From Heterobilharzia americana (taxonomy: Eukaryota; Platyhelminthes; Trematoda; Strigeidida; Schistosomatidae): a stretch of 64,000 bases of DNA. The position numbers and the translations under genes are program-made. Every line of letters starts with the position of its first letter. Within the stretch, counting starts at the first letter, position 1. Shown piece after piece: positions 12,499-26,175 of the stretch. The stretch is taken from NCBI GenBank assembly GCA_944470555.2, contig OX104134.1, forward strand, positions 49,660,691 through 49,724,690, given 5' to 3'. The notes below the pieces were generated by a model. The model had not been told where the DNA came from. It did not search any database and worked only from the letters and a program-made list of their open reading frames with translations.

Positions 12499-15400
12499 GG
12501 TTAAGAGCTCACCAGTTACTAGCCCGTCCTAAGCCCGGATAAAGAGGGAAGGTTGGGTATAGGGCTAGCAACCCTACCCCGTAAAACAAATCTAACCGCT
12601 GAAGAAACTTCAAAGCACAAACAAAATATAAAAAGTAAGAACAAACTTATTCCTAGCTGGAATCGGAGAGACAAAATGACGCCGGTTGATGAAAGCCTTC
12701 GGGAAGCCAGTCGGCCGATGTGTCTTCTCTCTCTCGATGAAAACGGAGTAAATGTGGGGACATAGAATGTCCGCACCATGCATGAACCTATCAAAGCTGC
12801 TCAGATTTCCAAAGAGATGAGGAGGTATGGCATGCAAGTGCTTGGAATCTGTGAAAGCAGATGGAATGGAAGTGGAATCTCCAAACCGTCAACTGGAGAA
12901 TCAATAATCTACTCCGATATTGTCACCCAGACGACAACCACGAGCACACTGAGTTTTGGAGTGGCTATCATGATGTCCTCAAGAACATCGAAGGCTCTCC
13001 TGCAGTGGGAACCAATCTCCTCCAGCATCAGGATCATGACACCAAGATTCAACTCAAAAGGAATGAAAGTCACAATCATACAATGCTACCCAGTGCACTT
13101 ACAAATAATGCGAATCAAGAGAAGAAGAAGGAATTCAACAGACAACTGCAATCAGTAATGGACAAGACGACAATCCAGTTGGTGACATCAAAATTCTAAT
13201 AGATGACATGAATGCCAAATTGGGAGCGGACAACACAGGAAGAGAACTCATCATGTGTCGAGAAGCACTCGGTGAAATGATGAATGAGAATGGAGAACTG
13301 TTTGCAGATTTCTGTGTATTCAACGATTTGGTGATTGGAGGCGAGGCAGTGTGTACAAACACAAGGATATTCACAAAGCGACATGGATTTCACCAGACAC
13401 CAGGACACACTAGAAATCAGATCGACTTCATCTCAATGCGAAGAAAGTGGAGACGCAGCCTACTTGACACGAGATCAAGAAGGGGAGCAGATTTAGCTTC
13501 ACACCACTCACTATCTAGTGCAAGGAACCTTCCAAATCAAGTTGAAGACCTTCAAAGAAGTTGATGATAGACCACAGTCCAAGTTCAACACCCAGAACAG
13601 AAACTGAAGGATGAAACTACAAAGGACATCTTCACGTCAAACATCGGAACAAAATGGGGGACATTGAGCAACATCCCTGAAGGATCGGGCGTGGAAGAAC
13701 ACTGGAACTCTTTGAAAGCTATGTGGAAAGAAACCTGCATAACCGCATTAGGAAGGAAAAAGAAACAAGACAATACAAGGAATGGATCTCGACGGACACA
13801 TGGGAGCTGATAGAGGAGAGGAGGATGGTGAAGCAGAAGATGAAGCAGTGCAAGGATGCACAACGAGAAGAGGAACTGAGTGCAACGTATAAAACACTAC
13901 ACTGGACAAAGAAGTGAAGAAGAGTGTGCGTGCAAAGACAAAAGACACTTCAACGACACACTTGAAAGTGAAGCAGAACAGGCTGCTGGTAGGAGACACC
14001 TGACAACATTATATCAAATAACCAGGTCACTATCCGGAAGAGGTCAACTCAGACGAGACCAATGAAAGATAGTGAAGGAAAGCTAGTTACCAAAGAAGAG
14101 AAACAAAGGAAACGATGGGCTGACCATTTCAAAAAGCTCTTGAATCGACCACCACCAACACCTGCAACTCGTCCAGAAATACCACCAGCAGCCCAGCCAT
14201 TGAACTGTCAGTGAACACAAACACTCCGACAAAAGTGGAAGTCCTGAATGCCAGAAAGCTACTGAAATGTGGGAAAGCAGCAGGACCAGATGGAATTTGT
14301 CCTGAAGCACTGAGAACAGGCTCAGAGACAACAGCGAACATGCTCACACCACTACTGCAGAAGGTTTGCAAGGAAGGAAGGGAAGGTACCTGCTGATTGA
14401 TTGGAAGAAGGGCTACCTCGTCAAACTCCCGAAGGAGGGAGACCTCAGTGTTTGCAAGAACTTGCGAGGAATCATGCTGCTGTCCACCCCCAAGCAAATT
14501 ATGATGCCACATCATCCTGGAGAGACTACAAGATGCACTGGATTCAAAACTACGACCGGAACAGGCTGGTTGGCTGGCTGGCTTGCTGCTGGCTGGCTGA
14601 CTGGCTTCGGGAGGAACAAATCATGTGTGGATGAAATTGCAACGCTATGCTACGCATCATCATAGAACAGAGTATAGAATGGCAGTCAACTCTCTACCTC
14701 AACTTCATCGACTTTGAGAAGGCCTTCGACAGCGCCGACCGAGAAGTAATTCGGAAACTGCTTCAACACTGTGGTGTGCCACTAATCTTTATCAACCTCA
14801 TTCAACAGCTATGTGAAGACGCCACATGCCAAGTGATCCACAATGGAAAGCTCATTGACGCCTTTGAAGTGAAGACAGGAGTGAAACAAGGCTGCCTACT
14901 ATCACCCATGACATTCTTGATTGTGTTCGACTGGACTGGATCATGCAGCAAACCGTGAGGAGCGAGAAGATGGACATACGCTGGCTGGACCGATGAAAAG
15001 ACCTCAGAAAAAGATTTGGATTCCGCCCTCGATGATGATTTATGTCCAATGTCTTGTCGCACAAACTCGAAGATCTACAGGCGAAGACTAACAAGTTGAC
15101 CGAAGAGGCAGCGAAGACGGGACTTCAAGTGAATGTGGAGAAGACAGAGGTGATGAAGATACCCAACCAACAACAACAGCATCAACAACAAGCACCAATC
15201 ACCATTAACGGGAGAAACCTAAAGGAAGTAGTCTCTTTCACCTACATACCTAGGCAGCACTGTTTCAACTACAGGCGGCGCAAACGAGGACGTAAAATTC
15301 AGGATCGCGAAATCAAGATAGGCCTTCATTAGCCTGAAATCAGTGTGGAGATCTGCTGCACTCAGTATAAAGCATGAATAAGATCCAGATTTTCAACACC

Positions 15401-15880
15401 AACGTCAGTCAAGTCAGTGTTTCTGTATGGCTCAGAGACTTGGCGTGTCACGAAAAGCACTTCCAACAAGCTACAGACATTCATCAAGAGCTGCCTACGC
15501 TCGATACTGAAGATCAGATGGATGGGCAGAGAGAACAAGCAACAAGGACCTCTGACTGGCAACGAACCAACCAACAACCCATCGCCCAACAAATATGCAG
15601 AAGAAAGTGTAGATGAGTTGGATTGGGGATACACTGAGAAGGCCGACTGGGGACATCACACACTAGGGCAGACCGTCGAGTGGAATCCAAAGGGGAAGCG
15701 ACGAGTTGGGCGTCCCAGGTGAGGGTGACATGGAGGAGATCGTGTGAGGAGGAAATGAGAGCTTGTGGGTAGTCGTGGAGCCAGGTTCAAAATATTTCAG
15801 AGAACAGAGCGCATTGGAGACGTGCTACTGAAGCCCTATATTCCATCAGGAACCCGCAGGGCAAATGATAGAAATGTAAT
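12499..15880 (+). mobile_element. RTE-type non-LTR retrotransposon, copy 2 (near full length, defective)
   Basis: The most complete uninterrupted copy, about 3.4 kb. The 5' region starts near ttaagagctcaccagttact and carries the leader GIGLATLPRKTNL. The endonuclease (APE) part has LGICESRWNGSG, MNAKLGADNTGREL and ADLASHHSL; the catalytic S-D-H of the family reads S-H-H. The RT part has KAAGPDGICPEAL, LYLNFIDFEKAFDSADREVI (motif A) and GVKQGCLLSP (motif B). The F-A-D-D box is broken into SA-L-DD by an indel. The C-terminal part has VFLYGSETWRVTKSTSNKLQ and WNPKGKRRVGRPR. It ends in an AT-rich 3' tail. Frameshifts and stops prevent any product. Confidence 0.95.
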
Positions 15881-16794
15881 AATCAAAGAGATGATGGGTT
15901 TATTAATGTTCATGAAAATATTCAATATTTCTGTACCCTTGCTAGAGTTTTTGAGGATTGCTACCGAGATGAGTTGAGATAAACTTCTTCCAAATATTGA
16001 ATATTCAAAACGGCGATCAAATTCTTCGGCTTGATTTTCTGTTAATAATTTGTAACCCGAATCCCGCCACTCCTCAATTCAATCTGAGTACACTGTAGTT
16101 GCATTGGCTTGAATTATAATTCTTAATAGGTTGTATCATTTTATTACTTGATTAAGTTTCCACGTGTCTATGCAGTTGCACGCGAAATTGCATTGTACTC
16201 CCAGCGAAGTATGCAAGTTCTTGAGATAAGCATCTTAACATATGAAAGAAGTCTTGGAGTAGAACGAATGATTATTATGCCTTAAATAGATGTCTAGATT
16301 TTGTCGGTCAATAATGTGATATAACGTTCTGATGTCCACTAACCCAAGTTTTATTCCTAAATTATTCAAGTTTAATTAATAAACAGTTGACAATTATTTA
16401 CTTTAACTTACAGTTTCCAGGCTAGTAAAATCCTTAACCGCCAGTTAGCCTTGTAGTGAATTCATAAGTGATAAACTGACCCGCTTCATTTCATGACCAC
16501 CCTATATACAGCATGATTTTTTTCATGAAGTGTGCATCGAATCTCAAGATTCTCACTTGATATCCTAACATTTTGAAGTGTCGGTCAGTTCACTTATCAG
16601 TTCAGAGTTACTGCTTTTCTCATTTTCTACGACTAATGTTTTTTTAAAAACTTAAGTTATTTTAACATAATTCTGGATTATTTGAGGTGGTTAGTAAGAA
16701 ACCTTGTTAAACCTAGGTTTGGCAAAGCACATACGTACTCAGTGTTCTTTACTTGCCCTTGATTTATTTCTAATAAAGATTTTTGTAGGATAAT

Positions 16795-16920
16795 CTGAGG
16801 TAGGGTAGTGATGACTGAAACATATATATAATCCGGATTCATGGCAGGATTCAAACCAACAGTCTCAACTGATTGTGTAATCCTATCCATTGAGACCTCA
16901 AACCACAATAAGTATTGATA
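16795..16920 (-). mobile_element. tRNA-derived SINE remnant
   Basis: On the minus strand, GGTCTCAATGGATAGG (A-box-like) is followed by a B-box-like GGTTTGAATCC at normal spacing and an AT microsatellite (atatatat). No cloverleaf closes, so it is a SINE head or tRNA pseudogene rather than a working tRNA. Confidence 0.5.
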
Positions 16921-18302
16921 TAAATAAAATGCAATATTTTCTACTAACTTAAAAGTTTATTGGAGATATAGGAAACAAGTACTTGGCGCTCGTAGTTTAT
17001 GCTACAACTCTTTTAGGCTTTGGTCGAAAATAACGAACAAAATATCACTAATACAACACATGAACGTCACAATGTAATTGGGATGAACAACAAATTTTTC
17101 AGTTATCCCATATGGTTCCTTTTTCGTCATCGAATCATTAAAACTTGTTGGTTTGATTAGATTGGTCAATAAGAGAGTTTTAGCTCTTCTTTAGACTAAT
17201 CTACGCATAGTATATTTGTTCCTAAGGGAGAGAGAAGACTCATGTGCTCATCAAGATCAGACTATAATCACTATCATAATAATTATCAGCATAAGTCATG
17301 ATTGGAGAGTATTTTTATTCGACTATTATCAATTCACTACAAAGAACACTTTGGCCGAGAAGCCAAAAGGAAATTGTGGAATTATCCCTCATTTCCCTAG
17401 AGATATGATACACTTTTTAGCCTTATAAATATGGAAACAAGAATGAGATATGTATATAAACTCTCGTTATCATATTTACATCTTTCTGTTTTCAATGAAA
17501 TAATTTAAAAACTGAGACTTTATTTTCAGTCTTCGTAGTTTCAGCACAAATTTCACTTAGGAAAAAGAGTTTGTGAGGTTTTTTTGGTGATTAGCCTACT
17601 CATTCATTCGTTACACCTGGTGACAAAAGAATATATTTTGTGGTAAGTTTGCCTATCGTTGTTGAAGTTAAGTTCATCGTGTCTGATTTCAAGTCATCTG
17701 TTAGTTCACAAAGTGAATAAATAGATGACAGCCTAGGAGAGTTGGCTAAATCCTATAAAACTTTAGAATTTAAACTGAAGCTGACATGAAATCGAAAGAT
17801 TTAACTCCAACAGAAACTAATCGATCATTTCCTTAAAGTTCTTCAACTGTCTACAGTCCCAGAAAACTTCCGCTGTGTCAGCTAATCATATCTTGTTGCA
17901 AGTATATGACATACACTGAGTATTTGATTCAATTTTCTATTCTACTCTCATTCAAATGATGGTTTACATTTAATACGGTACTGGAATCCATCTAAGTTAC
18001 GGCATACATTTCGACGTCAGTTCACACAACAATATCGTCTAATAAAGATAAACAATAGATATTAACTGCAACTAATTTAGTTTAACCTATCCAGTCTTAT
18101 GGTAAGAAAGAATCTCAGTATACTACTAAGACTGAGCATAAGAAGTAGTGGAAAAACAACAAAGAATCTCTAAGTAGCAAGTAATCCTCCTGAGGAAGAA
18201 GTCATTACCTACCCATGGAATCATATTCATTAAGAACATTTAGTGTTATTGATATTATTATAATGATCATAATTAAAATAGGTATATACTTAATCGACTC
18301 AC

Positions 18303-18458
18303 AGCTTTTATATCATTCATCAGCGTCAGTCCTGGATTCCAAACACGATTAACTAGACAGGAGAGACCAGCTGGTGGTAGAATATTTGTTGAACGTGACG
18401 ATGACAGAACACCCATTGCAAGCAAACTTAAACCATCATAAAGAAGTGCAGAATGTGT
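18303..18458 (-). CDS. iGluR exon, amino-terminal domain (A-L-x-Y-D-A-V block)
   Basis: Acceptor tcttttacag before 18458 and donor gtgagt after 18303; exactly 52 codons, phase 0 at both ends. Translation begins THSALLYDGLSLLAMGVL, equal in position to the family T-T-D-A-A-L-M-Y-D-A-V helix. It then has CLVNRVWNPGLTLMNDIKA, equal to the C-x-x-x-x-x-W-x-x-G-x-x-x-M-x-x-I segment. The Cys here is the expected partner of the lobe 1 cysteine in the conserved disulfide. The exon is too short to show up as a long open frame but is unambiguous. Confidence 0.95.
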
Positions 18459-19367
18459 CTGTAAAAGAAAGGTTATGGAACAGTGTTAATTGCATGCATA
18501 TGGATTGAAAAGAAAACTAGTTTTGCCTCAGTTCGCTTTCTTCCTTAAATGCCTAAATGAGAATTTGAATATGGAAAAATATTTCATTTTATTTCTGTGA
18601 TTACATGGCAAAGAATGACATGAATAATAATTGAATATTTTTAGTAGTCAGCGTGCAATAGTTATGCATATTTATATTTTCGCCTAAAAGAATCAACAAA
18701 CGTAATTTAAGCAGGATTGATGGAATTCATAAATTACAGTATGACTCGTCAGCTTTTTACTCTACTTACATGATTTTATATACTCTTGTCCAATAAAGGA
18801 ACACACAATACAGACTAAGACATGACTGAGGGATGGAAACAAGGAGTGAATCACTTACTCATGTCGAAGCGAATTAAGATTAGGTTGGGAGGGGTAACGA
18901 CTTGATAATGAAAAATAAAAGGACTAGGGATGGATTACATCATTTCGAAAGAACAATAAGAAGTCGGCTAGGCAGCTTGGTAAAGATGCACATTAAGAGA
19001 ACATAGGTGTTAGGTAAACAAAAATATTGGCTACAGTAGTAATAATAAGAGTGAGTGATAATATTGATAGTGATAACAATGAGAATATGAATATTGAAAA
19101 GATTTAAATTACGTCATTTTGAAACAAGGTAAATGAACACCAATTAAGAAGCTTGGTAACAGTGTAAAAATAAAGGAGGCTAGAGTAGTACTTGGACGAT
19201 AACAATGATAATAACGGCGGAGATAAGTCATTTGGCTAGTAGGTGAAGTTCGAGAAGACATGATAGTACAGTAGAATGATGGTGAAGAGGTAAATATAAG
19301 AAGTATAGGAAGAAATAAAGTGGAAAAACAAGACATTTACAAGTGAAAATAAATAATTTCAACACCT

Positions 19368-20330
19368 CTACCATGGTAGATTCTGGGTGACTACCATATT
19401 CTTCTGTATATCTAGGCTCGGTTTAAGAACTCTAATCACACGTGCTTCTACGATAGCAAGCATTTTCTTATTCCACTGTCTGCTGACAACCGAGAAAGCC
19501 TTAGCGGTGTCAGCATCATGTTGACAATTTATTAGATATTTCGTGATCGAACTCAGCCGGATTTTTGATTCTGTTTGACTCAACCATTTAAGTAAATTTT
19601 CAATCATGCGAGTAGACAAATGCCTTTCCGTACGACCTATGTATTTGCTTCCACAGGTGCATTCGAATTGGTACATACAGTTAGATGTGTCGAGGATTGG
19701 AGTCATATCTTTTACTGATTGCTGCAACACCCACCTGGTGGTGCTCAAAAGTACTAGCTTAGCTGCATAATAAGTTCTTTTGATGGTCTTGTCTAGCCTT
19801 CGCTTAACCACTTCCAAGACATAGTCTCCTTTGGAAGGCGGTTCAATAAAAACTGACTTTCTTGGTGTCATGAGAACTGCTGTTTCGCACTGTCTACTTT
19901 TCGAATACATATTGATAAAGATTTCAGAGTAGCCATTTTTAGCTAGGATATGGTTCAATGTTTTCATTTCATAATCAAAGGTACTTTCAGAACAAATTTT
20001 CTTTGTTCTACCAAACAGGGTTTCGATTAAGTTCCTTTTTTTTGGAGTGGGACAAAACTCTTGAAGTGGAGATATTGTCCAGACCATGAAGGTTTTCTGT
20101 AGATGGATCTTTCTATAGACCCATCATTCCCTTTTACTAAGGAAACGTCTAGGAAGTTGACATGATAATTTTCGTCGTGTTCAACTGTGAAGTTGAGGTT
20201 TACAGGAAAAGAGTTGAAGTTCTTCCGTAAGGTTTCTACTTCCACTTTTCTTTTACATATAATAAAAAAAATTCCATGTACTGCTGGTGCAGTTTCGTCT
20301 GTTCTATCAATTTCTCAAGATTACTGGCCT
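19368..20330 (-). mobile_element. Penelope-like element fragment (PLE-B)
   Basis: The minus strand carries the end of the RT domain (a decayed Y-V-D-D region reading LYVKEK near 20265, then NFLDVSLVKGNDGS and IYRKPSWSGQYLHFKSFVPL). After a frameshift near 20050 it continues with a long frame of about 239 codons. This has the NAAKL-like YYAAKLVLLSTTR, CMYQFECTCGSKYIGRT (GIY-YIG with a Cys pair) and KPSLDIQKN close to the end. The RT N-terminus is missing. Layout matches the intact PLE at 30191, but the proteins differ widely, so it is an older or different subfamily. Confidence 0.88.
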
Positions 20331-20840
20331 CAAGACTTAAGAGTAAATAAGTCAGAGAAATATGTCCACTTAACAAGTAGACGGTATCACAATCTTACCA
20401 CAATAAGTCCGCATCATCACTTACTACATGAGTCTGAACATGGCTGCTAATCTGCATTTCATTCAGTCCCCTGAAATATTGATACTCAGTTACAACATGC
20501 CAGTACCACTCAGATGAGTAGTCTTCAATGATTTCCGGTTCGCCCTTGAAACAGCATCAAGAGAGCGACAGAGGTCTAACAGTCTATTTACAATGACTGA
20601 ATCATACCAAACACACAGTGGCGCTGAATTTATGGCGAAACTTGAACACCGCTGAAAAATTAATGACATTACTGCATTCCTATTTAATGCACAAGGGGTG
20701 GCAGGTTCATTTCTTACTAATTTGGGAGAAATTTGAAAACGAACACAATTCAAGCGAGAATACATCTGAGAACATTCACGAAAAACAGGACCCCTAAAGA
20801 TAATCGTGTTCCACCGAAAAGCAAACACTTTACAAATCAC

Positions 20841-23124
20841 CGCCTGGTTAATTACTTCACTAGTTACTAGCAGGTCCTAAGCCCGGATAAAGAGGGAAGG
20901 TTGGGTATAGGGCTAGCAACCCTACCCCGTAAAACAAATCTAACCACTGAAGAAACTTCAAAGCACAAACAAAATATAAAAAGTAAGAACAAACTTATTC
21001 CTAGCTGGAATCGGAGAGACAAGATGACGCCGGTTGATGAAAGCCTTCGGGAAGCCGATTGGCCGATGTGTCTTCTCTCTCTCTCAATGAAAACGGGAGT
21101 AAACGTGGGGACATAGAATGTCCGCACCATGCATGAACCTATCAAAGCTGCTCAGATTTCCAAAGAGATGAAGAGGCATCACATTGAAGTGCTTGGAATT
21201 TGCGAGAGAGATGGAATGTGAGTGGACTCTCCAAACTGTCAACTGGAGAATCAATAATCTACTCCGATATTGTCACCCAGACGACAACCACGAGCACACT
21301 GAGTTTTGGAGTGGTTATCATGATGTCCTCAAGAACATCGAAGGCTCTCCTGCAGTAGGAACCAATCTCCTCCAGCATCAGGATCATGACACCAAGATTC
21401 AACTCAAAAGGAATGAAAGTCACAATCATACAATGCTACCCAGTGCACTTACAAATAATGCGAATCAAGAGAAGAAGAAGGAATTCAACAGACAACTGCA
21501 ATCAGTAATGGACAAGACCACAATCCAGTTGGTGACATCAAAATTCTAATAGATGACATGAATGCCAAATTGGGAGCGGACAACACAGGAAGAGAACTCA
21601 TCATGTGTCGAGAAGCACTCGGTGAAATGATGAATGAGAATGGAGAACTGTTTGCAGATTTCTGTGTATTCAACGATTTGGTGATTGGAGGCGAGGCAGT
21701 GTGTACAAACACAAGGATATTCACAAAGCGACATGGATTTCACCAGACACCAGGACACACTAGAAATCAGATCGACTTCATCTCAATGCGAAGAAAGTGG
21801 AGACGCAGCCTACTTGACACGAGATCAAGAAGGGGAGCAGATTTAGCTTCACACCACTCACTATCTAGTGCAAGGAACCTTCCAAATCAAGTTGAAGACC
21901 TTCAAGAAGTTGATGATAGACCACAGTCCAAGTTCAACACCCAGAACAGAAACTATAGGAATTTGCAACTGAAGCTAAGTATTCGAGGCATTGAAATATG
22001 ATGTAACTTTGCGCGCAAAATAGTTTACTTCTTTATAACGTGACATTGTTTTCTTTGTTTCGCTACTAACTCCGGAAACAGTGAGTTGCAAAAATTTTCA
22101 AAACATGTTACAGTACATAATGCATGTAGACGATATATTTAAATGATTGAAATAAAATGAAAGGTGAAAATTGACATTTATGTTGGGTGGGAAAATTTGG
22201 TAGCCCAAGGTTGAAGCAGTTTGTCGTTATTAACAGGTAAGCGAACAAATTTGTTTTCCATTATATCCCATCAGGCTTCACCCTAATACATACAGCTTTT
22301 AGTATATATCCAAAATACGAACCGCTCAAAGACGCTTCTCAGCTGGTGATGACAAAGATGCCCATAAAGTGATTTATTGCATCACATTCATAAGAAGCAG
22401 ATGAAGCAGTGCAAGGATGCACAACGAGAAGAGGAACTGAGTGCAACGTATAAAACACTACACTGGACAGAGAAGTGAAGAAGAGTGTGCGTGCAAAGAC
22501 AAAAGACACTTCAACGACACACTTGAAAGTGAAGCAGAACAGGCTGCTGGTAGGAGACACCTGACAACATTATATCAAATAACCAGGTCACTATCCGGAA
22601 GAGGTCAACTCAGACGAGACCAATGAAAGATAGTGAAGGAAAGCTAGTTACCAAAGAAGAGAAACAAAGGAAACGATGGGCTGACCATTTCAAAAAGCTC
22701 TTGAATCGACCACCACCAACACCTGCAACTCGTCCAGAAATACCACCAGCAGCCCAGCCATTGAACTGTCAGTGAACACAAACACTCCGACAAAAGTGGA
22801 AGTCCTGAATGCCAGAAAGCTACTGAAATGTGGGAAAGCAGCAGGACCAGATGGAATTTGTCCTGAAGCACTGAGAACAGGCTCAGAGACAACAGCGAAC
22901 ATGCTCACACCACTACTGCAGAAGGTTTGCAAGGAAGGAAGGGAAGGTACCTGCTGATTGATTGGAAGAAGGGCTACCTCGTCAAACTCCCGAAGGAGGG
23001 AGACCTCAGTGTTTGCAAGAACTTGCGAGGAATCATGCTGCTGTCCACCCCCAAGCAAATTATGATGCCACATCATCCTGGAGAGACTACAAGATGCACT
23101 GGATTCAAAACTACGACCGGAACA

Positions 23125-23171
<47 letters not shown>

Positions 23172-24450
23172 TTCGGGAGGAACAAATCATGTGTGGATGA
23201 AATTGCAACGCTATGCTACGCATCATCATAGAACAGAGTATAGAATGGCAGTCAACTCTCTACCTCAACTTCATCGACTTTGAGAAGGCCTTCGACAGCG
23301 CCGACCGAGAAGTAATTCGGAAACTGCTTCAACACTGTGGTGTGCCACTAATCTTTATCAACCTCATTCAACAGCTATGTGAAGACGCCACATGCCAAGT
23401 GATCCACAATGGAAAGCTCATTGACGCCTTTGAAGTGAAGACAGGAGTGAAACAAGGCTGCCTACTATCACCCATGACATTCTTGATTGTGTTCGACTGG
23501 ACTGGATCATGCAGCAAACCGTGAGGAGCGAGAAGATGGACATACGCTGGCTGGACCGATGAAAAGACCTCAGAAAAAGATTTGGATTCCGCCCTCGATG
23601 ATCATTTATGTCCAATGTCTTGTCGCACAAACTCGAAGATCTACAGGCGAAGACTAACAAGTTGACCGAAGAGGCAGCGAAGACGGGACTTCAAGTGAAT
23701 GTGGAGAAGACAGAGGTGATGAAGATACTCAACCAACAACAACAGCATCAACAACAAGCACCAATCACCACTAACGGGAGAAACCTAAAGGAAGTAGTCT
23801 CTTTCACCTACATACCTAGGCAGCACTGTTTCAACTACAGGCGGCACAGACGAGAATGTCATGACCAGGATCGGAAAACCAGCAAGACAGGCTTTCATCA
23901 ATCTGAAATCAGTGTGGAGATCTGCTGCACTCAGTATAAAGCATGAATAAGATCCAGATTTTCAACACCAACGTCAGTCAAGTCAGTGTTTCTGTATGGC
24001 TCAGAGACTTGGCGTGTCACGAAAAGCACTTCCAACAAGCTACAGACATTCATCAAGAGCTGCCTACGCTCGATACTGAAGATCAGATGGATGGGCAGAG
24101 AGAACAAGCAACAAGGACCTCTGACTGGCAACGAACCAACCAACAACCCATCGCCCAACAAATATGCAGAAGAAAGTGTAGATGAGTTGGATTGGGGATA
24201 CACTGAGAAGGCCGACTGGGGACATCACGCACTAGGGCAGACCGTCGAGTGGAATCCAAAGGGGAAGCGACGAGTTGGGCGTCTGAGGTGAGGGTGACAT
24301 GGAGGAGATCGTGTGAGGAGGAAATGAGAGCTTGTGGGTAGTCGTGGAGCCAGGTTCAAAATATTTCAGAGAACAGAGCGCATTGGAGACGTGCTACTGA
24401 AGCCCTATATTCCATCAGGAACCCACGGGACATATGATAATAATATAATA
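20841..24450 (+). mobile_element. RTE-type non-LTR retrotransposon, copy 3 (with a 437-bp foreign block)
   Basis: Starts cgcctggttaattacttcac, like copies 6 and 7, and ends at an AT-rich tail after ttccatcagg. Endonuclease and RT pieces and lesions match copy 2. At 21959-22395 an unrelated 437-bp block replaces about 230 bp of the endonuclease-RT spacer. The internal ctgg tract is the longest in the window (about 23125-23165). Non-coding because of shared frameshifts and stops. Confidence 0.95.
21959..22395 (+). repeat. 437-bp block inside RTE copy 3, repeated at 43316-43752
   Basis: Begins gaatttgcaactgaagctaa and ends cattcataagaag. It is not part of the other RTE copies, but is present in inverted orientation and nearly identical at 43316-43752, again joined to RTE sequence at the same base. 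No open frame of note. Confidence 0.9.
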
Positions 24451-24589
24451 TTTCAAAGGACAACGCGTAGGATACTTGAGATACTGACGAAGCTAGTTAA
24501 CAAGGTACACATGTGTAATTTCTTTAAAATTGTTGATTGATTCCTTTTACTTTTATCAGTGCAGTGGTGTACCTTGCACAACTGGTTAT

Positions 24590-26175
24590 TTTAACATTCA
24601 TGAAACTATGAACGACGAAACCAGCCCTTTGATTCATAAAGAAAAGAGGAGATTATTCAAGGAGGAAGATTTTCTTCGTTTGAACTTTAAAAGGGAATAG
24701 GTCTCTATCTTATCAGATAAGCGTACATTTTTAAAGGAGTTTGCTCAAAATGATGCCAATGAGCGAATTGAACGAAAGCTCATCCAGATTCTGAAGGAAT
24801 TGAGTCTATCACCAGCCCTGGACTATTCAAGCAGTTGTGACCTAGTTTGGTGACTCCTCTCAAAAACACACAAAGGTCCCTCTCTGCTTCATATTTCAGA
24901 CATGAACAACTCACTGTACCATTCTGTTGCCAAGTGACTGTCAGATGTCCTTCAGCCAGTCAGAAAACAACTAATACACATAGCTTACTGAAGTCCTTCG
25001 ACTTAGCCGACTCAGTTAATGATGTCAATATATCCGATAAGTAAATGATTTCTTAGGATGTGGTTTTTCTCTTCACCAACGTCCCTTTCATGGAAACTAT
25101 CGTTTCCACAGAAGATAATATGTCTCATTGAAGTATCCAAAAGCACTATTTAAAAAAATATCTCTAAGATGTACTTTCAACGTGCAGTTCAACTTCGACA
25201 GTGAGCTATGTAGACAAAAGGATGCAGTCTCTATGGGATCACCACTTGAACCCTTGCTGATTGATTGCTTCATGACAAACCTAGAGAACAGTGAACTTCA
25301 TTGCACAATTTGTAGTTTCTATCTATATAAAAGGCGTATGAATGATTCATTCATCATATGTGATTAAAATGCAGATATTTGAACTGCAGTTAAAATTTTT
25401 AATGATTGTCACTCGTTGATGAACTTCTCGATGTCTTACTGAAATGCAAGGCAGATGGAACTCCTCATGGATCGATTTATAGAAAGCCTACATGGAATGG
25501 ACAATACCTGAATTTCCATAGGTAGGTGGCTCTTGGCAGAAAAAGTAATCTGACTCATTCTTTGTCTTCAATAGTCAGAAGAATCTGCATGAGTGATACA
25601 ATGGGTGATGAACTAGACAAACTAGGAAAAATTTCTATGTAAAATGGATACCCATCCATATTTATTGAGAACTTGAAATTAAAGTGGAATACAGAACAAG
25701 TACTCACAGTTCCGAAGAAGACCTTGTTTATAACGTTGGTTTCAAAGGCGATACAGGCAGCAAAGATCCTGAAGAATCGACTACCCAAATCGCCTAAGAA
25801 GACGTTCTTCTTTGTGAAGCTATGGATCGACATACCTAGTCAGCATTTGGTTCAGGAATGCGTTGAGGACAAGTTGCGGCTATGGGTCAATTCAATGTGT
25901 ATCTTCAAATTTATTCTCTCCTATAAGCCGCATAAAGCGTGCACTTCCAAACGGATCTCTGCGCACTATCCCGCATGGCTGTCTAGGGGAGTCCTGCTTC
26001 AGCATCATCTATAGCGTCAAATGGAATGGTTAAAAAGGAGTACGCCCTCGATAGTTGTGCAAAGTACAAGCACTAGCAATTCACCAACTCAAACCTGATC
26101 TCTGTGTGCAAGAGAAATATCTTAAATCTCTTATCTTACCATGGTCTTACCATTGACAATTTTTCAGTTTCATAA
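24590..26175 (+). mobile_element. Penelope-like element, decayed but long (PLE-C)
   Basis: Plus-strand pieces follow PLE order: an N-terminal helix region (FLKEFAQNDANERIERKLI), LSKTHKGPS (RT motif before A), SVAK and LSDVLQPVRKQLIHIAY, VVFLFTNVPFMETIV (motif A region with the Asp lost), DAVSMGSPLEPLLIDC (motif B), and a degraded motif C near 25340. A GIY-YIG relic and the terminal LKPDLCVQEKY near 26090 follow. Many stops and frameshifts. It extends further upstream in the RT than the intact copy at 30191, so it shows what that copy lost. Confidence 0.85.

Larger units (their letters stand above)
10815..18302 (-). other. iGluR intron (7.5 kb)
   Basis: Contains RTE copy 2 (12499-15880) and a tRNA-like SINE remnant (16795-16920). 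No coding signal was seen at 10815-12490, 15890-16790 or 16930-18300. Confidence 0.8.
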
